DNA from: Pseudonocardia sp. MH-G8
Lineage (GTDB): Bacteria > Actinomycetota > Actinomycetes > Mycobacteriales > Pseudonocardiaceae
Direction: 5' to 3'
Assembly: GCF_002262885.1 (NCBI RefSeq)
Contig: NZ_NKYF01000008.1
Span: 62,001-126,000 of the forward strand
DNA length: 64,000 nucleotides
Translations under genes and position numbers: made by a program
In this document: positions 59,002 through 64,000 of the stretch, piece by piece
Layout: the number at the start of each line of letters is the position of its first letter
Position numbering within the stretch: the first letter of the stretch is position 1
The notes under the pieces: generated by a model
What the model saw: only the letters and a program-made list of their open reading frames with translations
The model's database searches: none
What the model was told of the DNA's origin: nothing

Positions 59002-60050
59002 GCCAAACGCCAGGCAGCCAAGGCCGGGATCGGGCACACCGCGCTGGACAACGGGTTCGCGACCTGCGAGGACCCGGCCGCTCCGCAGGCGATCTGCGAT
59101 TGTCTCGGACCCGTCCAGATCCAGGCGCTGCTCGACAAGTGGCTGGCGATGCTGCCCAGCGCGTTCACCGACGCGGACCGGGCCGCGGGCTACCGCTATG
59201 AGCTCTCCGTGCTGCAGGCGGAGTTCTCCTTGACCCAGGTGCTGGATCGGCCGGTGTCGGGACGGGTGTTTTTCGAACAGGTCATCCGCGACAACCTCGA
59301 CGCCGGACGTCCCGACCAGGTCAGCCTGATCTTCGACCGCCGGCTGATGCGGCGCGGTCCGCGGGCCACTCCGGGACGGTTCCGCACCCGGGTGATCACC
59401 AACGGGGTTACACCCAGCGTGCACATCGACTACAAGAACACCAAGATCAAGCAGTATCACAAGGAAGGACGGGCGCTGCGGACCGAGACCACGATCAACA
59501 ACCCTGGCGACTTCGGGATCAAGAAACGGCTGACTCATCTGCCCGAACTACGGGAGATCGGCTTCTCCGCCAACAGGCGCCTGCTCAGCGTCCAACGACT
59601 CAGCCACAACCCGATCCGCGCCGCCGAGGCGTTCACCGCATCGCCGGGCTACGCCTGGGTGACCGCCGCGCCCACGGCCTGCTCCAGGCGCTGCTGGTGT
59701 TCCGGCTGCTCCCGAACGGGTTCCTCAACCGTGATCTGCGAGGCCTGCTCGCCGGGCTCCTCGGCCGAGAGCCCGACCAGATCAGCACAGGCCAGATCAG
59801 CTACGACCTGCGCCGCCTGCGCGCTCACGGACTCATCACCCGCGTCCCACGCAGTCACCGCTACCGGGTCACCAACCGCGGCCTGCACCACGCCATGCTG
59901 ATCACCCACCTACAGACCCGGATCCTGCAACCCGGACTCGCCCAGCTCACCGACCCCGACCCACCGTCGAGCAGCGCGCTGCGCACCGCCGCCCGCGACT
60001 ACGAACGCGCCCTCGACAAGCTCACCCAGGACGCCGAACTTGCCGCATGA
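59002..60050 (+). pseudogene. Remnant of a large protein with C-terminal winged helix
   Basis: Two fragments of one gene. Fragment A (59002 to ~59640) reads AKRQAAKAGIGHTALDNGFA through YRYELSVLQAEFSLTQVLD to ANRRLLSVQRLSHNP. Fragment B (~59660-60050), in another frame, reads LLQALLVFRLLPNGFLNRDL, then a clear winged helix (ISYDLRRLRAHGLITRVPRS, HRYRVTNRGLHHA). The N-terminus is missing at the junction with the collagen-like gene, and a small deletion or frameshift separates A and B. I do not recognise the family with confidence; a mobile-element-associated protein is possible. Confidence 0.6.
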
Positions 60051-60095
60051 ACCCGAACTTGACTCGATCACACCGACTTCGTCGGCCCAAGTCTT

Positions 60096-60830
60096 CTAGA
60101 TCTGTGCGCTGCCGCCATCGACGGCGAGTTCGGAGCCGTTGAGGTAGCTGGAGGCGTCCGAGGCGAGGAAGACAGCTGCGGCGGCGATCTCCTCGGGCTC
60201 GGCCAGGCGGCCGAGGGGGCTCGCCGCCGCGGCGGCGGCGAGAACGTCGGCAGGGATCAGGTCGATCAGGCCCTGGGTGCGGGTGCCGCCGGGCGAGAGC
60301 ATGTTGATGCGGTATCCGCCCGCCCCGGCGCCGTGAGCGAATCCGCGGACCAGGTTGCGGAGCGCGGCCTTAGTCGCCCCGTAGACGGGCAGGGCCGGTT
60401 GCGGTCGGGTGGCGTCCGACGATCCGGTGAAGATGATCGACGCTCCCGGGGACAGCAGCGGCAGCGCCTTCTGCAGGGTGAACAGTGGGCCCTTGACGTT
60501 GGTGGTGAGCATGGCGTCGACTTGTTCCTCGGTGATCTCCCCGAGCGGGGCGGCAACCCCGATCCCGGCGTTAGCGACCAGGACGTCGATGTGGCCGGCC
60601 TGGTCGGCGACCGTCGTGTAGAGGCTGTCGAGATCGTCGAGCCGGTCCACGTCGCAGCGGATCCCAGTGACCTGGGGACCGAGTTCGGCCTCGACCTCGT
60701 CGAGCTGTGTCTGGCGGCGACCGGTGACGAACACCCGCGCGCCCTCGGCGTGGTACGCGCGTGCGATCGCCCGGCCGATGCCTGCATTTCCGCCGGTCAC
60801 GACAGCGACCTTGTCCTTCAGCACGTTCAT
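60096..60830 (-). CDS. Short-chain dehydrogenase/reductase
   Basis: 244 residues, classical SDR. Cofactor motif VVTGGNAGIGRAIARAY, NAG in LVANAGIG, catalytic Ser in FTGSSDATR and YGATK (Tyr-x3-Lys), C-terminal YLNGSELAVDGG. ATG 60830 has GGGAAG seven bases upstream; GTG 60836 is an alternative. A TetR gene lies 120 bp upstream in the same orientation, and a TGGTCAA/TTGACCA dyad sits in the gap. Substrate unknown. It is inside the att-bounded element and appears intact, so it is probably its cargo. Confidence 0.88.
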   Translation of the reverse strand: MNVLKDKVAVVTGGNAGIGRAIARAYHAEGARVFVTGRRQTQLDEVEAELGPQVTGIRCDVDRLDDLDSLYTTVADQAGHIDVLVANAGIGVAAPLGEITEEQVDAMLTTNVKGPLFTLQKALPLLSPGASIIFTGSSDATRPQPALPVYGATKAALRNLVRGFAHGAGAGGYRINMLSPGGTRTQGLIDLIPADVLAAAAAASPLGRLAEPEEIAAAAVFLASDASSYLNGSELAVDGGSAQI

Positions 60831-60859
60831 GATCACTCTTCCCTTAGTTTTTGTCTAGC

Positions 60860-60885
60860 TGGTCAATAAAACCAATTTTTGACCA
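60860..60885. promoter_or_regulatory. 26-bp dyad upstream of the SDR gene, likely TetR operator
   Basis: TGGTCAA (60860-60866) and TTGACCA (60879-60885) form 7-bp inverted arms 12 bases apart in an AT-rich stretch 30 bases upstream of the SDR start. The decamer TTTTTGACCA here reappears inverted as TGGTCAAAAA at 61591-61600. Confidence 0.65.
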
Positions 60886-60951
60886 AGAAGGCAATAACTA
60901 GGTCAGAGGTGTGACCGACGCCATGGGTAGCGGAGGGGAGCGGTGGGGGCT

Positions 60952-61563
60952 CTATGCCTGCGCGAGATCCGCGTCCGCCCGGCCAGGGAGCACGCGAAGT
61001 GCGTCGAGCGCGACAGCGGTGAGTGCGGCACGACCGACCCCCGCTCGGCCGAGCAACTCCATCCCCCGGGTGACGGCGACGAAGTACATCGCCAGCGACG
61101 GCAGGTTCGCGTCCGCCGGGAGATCGCCGTTCTGCTGGGCGTCCTCAAGGCAGTGTGCGTAGATCCCGGCGAGCTCCTCGATGCCGGCCCTGGTGACCGT
61201 CGAGAGCTGATCCTGCTCGCCGGTCGACTCGACGAGAGCACGCGTGGCGAGTGAGACCCGACTGTCGCTGCGGCTGAACTCGATCGCCATGCGCAGCATG
61301 TGGCCCCGGATCCCCTCCAGCGGGGACGCGTCGCCGTGCTGGAGCGCTTCCGAGACGGCCCGCGCCGCCTCTTCGCGATCCTCCGAGAGCGCCCGCAGGA
61401 ACAGCTCCCGCTTTCCGCCGAACGCGTTGTAGAGGCTCTGCTTCCCCAGCCCGGTCGCCTGCACCAGATCGTCCAGGGTCGTGCCGGCGAGGCCGTTCAC
61501 GACGAACACCTCGTTGGCACTGCTGATGACGTCACGTTCGACGAACTTACGGGGGCGCGCCAT
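60952..61563 (-). CDS. TetR-family transcriptional regulator
   Basis: 203 residues. HTH: VISSANEVFVVNGLAGTTLD, LVQATGLGKQSLYNAFGGKRELF, which is typical of TetR regulators of the AcrR/YxaF kind. ATG 61563 gives MARPRKFVERD, a common N-terminus. The gene lies directly upstream of the SDR gene in the same orientation, and TGGTCAA motifs occur before both, so it probably represses itself and the SDR. Confidence 0.9.
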   Translation of the reverse strand: MARPRKFVERDVISSANEVFVVNGLAGTTLDDLVQATGLGKQSLYNAFGGKRELFLRALSEDREEAARAVSEALQHGDASPLEGIRGHMLRMAIEFSRSDSRVSLATRALVESTGEQDQLSTVTRAGIEELAGIYAHCLEDAQQNGDLPADANLPSLAMYFVAVTRGMELLGRAGVGRAALTAVALDALRVLPGRADADLAQA

Positions 61564-62014
61564 GCGCCCCAGGATACGTTGTCGACTGCATGGTCAAAAA
61601 CTTGCAAATTCTCGCTCGAACCGCGCAGCGCGGTGTGGCGACGCGCACACCAGCACCAGGCCCGCGACTGCCACTACCGCCGCCGCGGCGAGCGACCACC
61701 GGACTGATCGACTGCCGTTGCAGTACTAGATACGGTCTCTACTGGACCTCGTGGCCGCGCCGGGAACAAAGTTGTGCGGGCTCCTGCTTCGAGCCTCCGC
61801 CAGGTCGGGGGGCGTGATCACGTCGACGGGACGGCTCCCCTTGAAAGGGTCACAGCCGCATCGGAGGGGGCCGCAGAGACGGCTCGTTGGGTGAGCACCG
61901 ACCGGGAAATGAGGCTGCCGCGCGGCAAATGCGTGGCAAGACGCAGCTGGCCAGATGCTCGGTTGCTGACGTTTGTGCAGGTCAGGGGCCAAGAGTGGGC
62001 AGGGTTGGCGCTCC
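61564..62014. other. Non-coding interval upstream of the TetR gene to the right att repeat
   Basis: About 450 bp. It contains the TetR promoter region with TGGTCAAAAA at 61591-61600. The rest shows no credible gene, RNA or repeat; its reading frames lack family resemblance. Confidence 0.5.
61591..61600. promoter_or_regulatory. TGGTCAAAAA motif upstream of the TetR gene
   Basis: Exact inverse of TTTTTGACCA at 60876-60885, located 28 bases upstream of the TetR start. A diverged partner, TTGTCGA, is at 61579-61585. It suggests autoregulation. Confidence 0.5.
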
Positions 62015-62127
62015 ACTGTAAATCCGTCGGCTTAGCCTACGAAGGTTCGAATCCTTCACCTGCCACACCCGGGGTAACGGCCCCTGACCAGCGGAGACGC
62101 GGGTCGGGGGCCGTTCTCGTCTGTCCG
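62015..62127 (+). repeat. Right attachment-site repeat (partial tRNA-Tyr copy)
   Basis: Copy of 57575-57687. It starts at the anticodon-loop sequence ACTGTAAATCC and includes the T arm, the 3' acceptor strand and the downstream hairpin. It lacks the 5' half of the tRNA, so it is not a functional gene. It marks the right end of the integrated element. Confidence 0.93.
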
Positions 62128-62280
62128 ACTGGTCCAGCTCGCATCGGCCGTGACCGGCTGTCCGTGGACCAGGTCCACAGGCGAGGATGCGGCGGCTCTG
62201 CGCGCCGAGCTGGTGGTCCGCATACCTGGCGCCGGAGGGCTGTCGCAAACGTTCTGCCTGGTCTGAGGCGGTTGGGTGGC

Positions 62281-62509
62281 AGGTCCGAACGGCTCTCACT
62301 CGCGCTGTCACTGGTACGGCTCACCGACGCGGGCCGCACGGCCATCGTCGCTGCGGCTCCCGCGCACGTCGCGGCCGTCCGGCAGCACTTCCTCGACGCG
62401 CTCACCGACTCCGAGCTCGAGGTCATCGGGCCCGCGCTGAAGCGGCGGCATCGTCGAGCGGATCATCGCGAACCTGGACGGCCCGTCACGGGCCGTGGGT
62501 GGTCGGTGA
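62281..62509 (+). pseudogene. 3' remnant of a MarR-family regulator
   Basis: Reads LSLALSLVRLTDAGRTAIV, AAPAHVAAVRQHFLDALTDS, ELEVIGPALKR, the wing and dimerisation helices of MarR proteins. After about 62445 the frame shifts to GIVERIIANLDGPSRAV and a stop at 62507-62509. The N-terminal DNA-binding helices are missing. It overlaps the end of the convergent MerR gene. Confidence 0.65.
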
Positions 62510-62852
62510 CGGTGCACCGCACCGCGTCCGCGATCAGCTCGTCGAGCCGCTCCCGGGCCTCGACCATGGACACGATCTGCGCCGACATCCGGTCGCGCTC
62601 GGTGCGCAGCCGGTGCACCATGTCGGGTGTGGTGAAGCCGGTGTCCACCGACGGCAGCAGGGTCAGAATGGTCCGGCCGGGCAGCCCGGCCGCCTGCAGG
62701 CAGCGGATGAAGAGCACCTGCTCGACGACGGCCTCGGAGTACGTCCGGTGCCCGCCCGAAGAGCGGGCCGGCTCGATCAGGCCTTCCTCCTCGTAGTAGC
62801 GGAGCGCGCGGGCGCTGACACCCGCACGCTTGGCGGCCTCACCGATGCGCAT
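62463..62852 (-). CDS. MerR-family transcriptional regulator
   Basis: 129 residues. The winged helix is MRIGEAAKRAGVSARALRYY, EEEGLIEPARSSGGHRTY. A coiled-coil dimerisation helix follows (MVHRLRTERDRMSAQIVSMVEARERL). There is no Cys-based metal site in the short C-terminus, so it is not a metal sensor of the MerR/CueR kind. It is divergent from an SDR gene, and the promoter between them has MerR-type architecture. Confidence 0.9.
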   Translation of the reverse strand: MRIGEAAKRAGVSARALRYYEEEGLIEPARSSGGHRTYSEAVVEQVLFIRCLQAAGLPGRTILTLLPSVDTGFTTPDMVHRLRTERDRMSAQIVSMVEARERLDELIADAVRCTVTDHPRPVTGRPGSR

Positions 62853-62872
62853 CGTGATCTCCGTCTCGGTAC

Positions 62873-62902
62873 TTGAACTTCACACCAGCGTGAACTTATA
62901 GG
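62873..62902 (+). promoter_or_regulatory. MerR-type promoter of the SDR gene
   Basis: TTGAAC (62873-62878) and TATAGG (62897-62902) are 18 bp apart. The spacer is covered by a dyad, AACTTCAC at 62876-62883 and GTGAACTT at 62890-62897. Transcription would begin near the ATG at 62911, giving a leaderless mRNA. Confidence 0.7.
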
Positions 62903-62910
62903 TTCCCCGG

Positions 62911-63636
62911 ATGCGGATCTCCCACGCCACGGCGCTCGTCACGGGCGCAGGCCGCGGCCTCGGCCACCACTTCGTGCGCGAGCTGCTCGCTCGCGGGGCG
63001 AAGGTCTACGCGACCGCCCGCAACCCGGATTCGATCACGCTCGAGGGCGTGCACCCCCTCGCTCTCGACGTCACGGACCCACACTCGGTGGCGGTCGCGG
63101 CCGAGGCGGCGGCCGACGTCGACCTCCTGGTGAACAATGCCGGGCTGTTCCTCGGCGCCACCCTGCTCGGCGACCTGGACGCGGTCCGGGCGGAGATGGA
63201 CGTGAACTTCTGGGGCGCGCTGACCGTCGTCCGCGCGTTCGCACCCGTCCTGGCGGCCAACGGCGGCGGCGCCTTCCTCAATGTCGCGTCGTCCATCGCC
63301 TCATGGGCCGCGGTCCCGGGCAACAGCGGCTACGCGGTCTCGAAGGCCGCCAACTGGAACATGAGCAACGCGTTGCGCCACGAGCTGGCCGGGCAGCGGA
63401 CACTGGTGACGTCGCTGCACTTCTCCGCCACCGACACCGACATGCTGGCGGGCCACGACATCCCGAAGGGCGATCCGGCCGACGTGGTGCGCGCGGCGCT
63501 CGACGGTGTCGAAGCGGACGCGTTCGAGGTGGTCGCCGATCCGTCGACCCGGGCGCAGAAGACCGCGCTGGGGGAAGACCCCCGGGAGTCCTACGCGGAG
63601 CTGGCGAAGGTCTTCGGCTCACTGCGCGAGCGTTGA
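62911..63636 (+). CDS. Short-chain dehydrogenase/reductase, MerR-regulated
   Basis: 241 residues, classical SDR: ALVTGAGRGLGHHFVREL (cofactor), LLVNNAGLF, VASSIASWAAVPGNSGYAVSK (catalytic Ser, Tyr, Lys). The C-terminal part (VEADAFEVVADPSTRAQK) resembles SDRs used in detoxification or secondary metabolism. There is no visible ribosome-binding site before ATG 62911, in agreement with a leaderless transcript. Its divergent MerR gene is the probable regulator. Confidence 0.88.
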   Translation: MRISHATALVTGAGRGLGHHFVRELLARGAKVYATARNPDSITLEGVHPLALDVTDPHSVAVAAEAAADVDLLVNNAGLFLGATLLGDLDAVRAEMDVNFWGALTVVRAFAPVLAANGGGAFLNVASSIASWAAVPGNSGYAVSKAANWNMSNALRHELAGQRTLVTSLHFSATDTDMLAGHDIPKGDPADVVRAALDGVEADAFEVVADPSTRAQKTALGEDPRESYAELAKVFGSLRER

Positions 63637-63657
63637 TGAGCCTGCTGGTTCGGTATC

Positions 63658-63703
63658 CGAGAACCATCTTCCGTGCTGCGGGATGTCGCCTCTCAGGTTC
63701 TCG
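63658..63703. terminator. Possible stem-loop after the SDR gene
   Basis: CGAGAACC (63658-63665) pairs with GGTTCTCG (63696-63703) over a 30-base loop. It lies between convergent genes (SDR and MFS transporter). The long loop makes it weak. Confidence 0.35.
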
Positions 63704-63802
63704 TCTGCCCGGTGCCCCGTCCGCCGCGGCGTGGCTCGACGGGAGCCGACCGGCGGAGGCGAAGCGGCACCTCGACGAGGGCTGCGATCGCGGGCCCTGC
63801 GC

Positions 63803-64000
63803 TCACCCCCGCCCTCGGACGGCGCCGCAGAAGGTGAGGGCGAGGGAGAGGGTGAGGAGGGCAGCCAATGGGGCCTGTGCGAGCGCTGCGGAAGGGCCCC
63901 ACGTGTCGCTCACCCGGCCGGCGAGAGAGGCAGCCAGCGCCGAGCCTGTCGCGCTAGCCGAGTTGCCCCAGGTGAAAGCTTGCGTGAGGGCTGCTGGTCC
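63803..64000 (-). CDS. MFS transporter, C-terminal part only
   Basis: The minus-strand frame is open from the window edge to a TGA at 63803-63805, giving 65 residues. ALTQAFTWGNSASATGSALA and PLAALLTLSLALTFCGAV are two transmembrane helices typical of the C-terminal end of drug-efflux-type MFS carriers. The 5' part lies outside the window, so the substrate cannot be judged. Confidence 0.65.
   Translation of the reverse strand, partial: GPAALTQAFTWGNSASATGSALAASLAGRVSDTWGPSAALAQAPLAALLTLSLALTFCGAVRGRG

Larger units (their letters stand above)
57575..62127. mobile_element. Remnant of an integrative element at tRNA-Tyr (~4.4 kb)
   Basis: Direct repeats of the tRNA-Tyr 3' end, exactly 4,440 bp apart, enclose a degraded tyrosine integrase next to the tRNA, a truncated collagen-like gene, a winged-helix gene remnant, and an intact SDR/TetR pair. 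No conjugation or replication gene remains. It is best read as a decayed integrative element, possibly an actinomycete integrative and conjugative element or a defective prophage, that kept one cargo module. Confidence 0.8.

Noticed and set aside
62015..62065. A second tRNA-Tyr gene
   Set aside because: Only the 3' half is present; the 5' acceptor strand and D arm are missing, so it is an attachment-site copy.
61774..62280. Protein-coding gene crossing the right att site
   Set aside because: The frame runs through the tRNA fragment and joins unrelated segments; only the terminal MarR-like part resembles a protein.

Overview
This 64 kb window is GC-rich chromosomal DNA of an actinobacterium. 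The best inferred match is Pseudonocardia or a close relative in the Pseudonocardiaceae. The inference rests on very high GC with strong third-position bias, many GTG starts, densely overlapping operons (ATGA/GTGA junctions), an actinobacterial complex I operon, and menaquinone genes grouped much as in mycobacteria. No rRNA gene is present to settle the genus.

Left part (1-15.5 kb). A 5'-truncated double TerD protein is followed by a three-gene operon: a metallo-beta-lactamase-fold lactonase, a hydroxyacid-oxoacid transhydrogenase, and an FmdB-type zinc ribbon with a His-rich tail. The first two resemble the gamma-butyrolactone/gamma-hydroxybutyrate pair (BlcC/BlcB) of Agrobacterium. Next come two aldo/keto reductases, a cysteine-free HesB-like protein, a GH2 beta-mannosidase and an ABC-F ATPase. 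A gene-free stretch of about 1.27 kb follows, holding an 84-bp inverted-repeat pair and a 70-bp palindrome. A sugar ABC importer operon (lipoprotein and two permeases, no ATPase) ends with a PIG-L protein whose catalytic-base Asp is replaced by Gly.

Middle (15.5-48.4 kb). Menaquinone and respiratory genes dominate: menD, isochorismate synthase, menG, a MenJ-like reductase, the full nuoA-N operon and a polyprenyl diphosphate synthase. Between them lie a PadR-controlled carotenoid oxygenase operon, a TetR-controlled FAD monooxygenase with a broken downstream partner gene, a DUF3592 membrane protein, an inositol-phosphatase-like enzyme, two glycosyltransferases and a GNAT acetyltransferase. A near-consensus Rex operator precedes menJ, so NADH/NAD+ sensing may control menJ and nuo. 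NuoG lacks the cysteines of iron-sulfur cluster N7. An OmpA-domain protein and a small proline-rich membrane protein close the block.

Right part (48.4-57.5 kb). KorAB (2-oxoacid:ferredoxin oxidoreductase), a crotonase-fold protein, HtpX, an AraC regulator, a divergent class A beta-lactamase-like lipoprotein, a double VOC protein, a type I methionine aminopeptidase behind a perfect operator-like palindrome, and a YajQ protein.

Far right (57.5-64 kb). A tRNA-Tyr gene whose 3' half plus downstream DNA is repeated exactly 4,440 bp away. The repeats bracket a decayed integrative element: a tyrosine integrase pseudogene, a truncated collagen-like gene fused to a winged-helix gene remnant, and an intact SDR/TetR pair sharing TGGTCAA motifs. 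Beyond it lie a MarR remnant, a divergent MerR/SDR pair with an apparently leaderless promoter, and the 3' end of an MFS transporter cut by the window edge.
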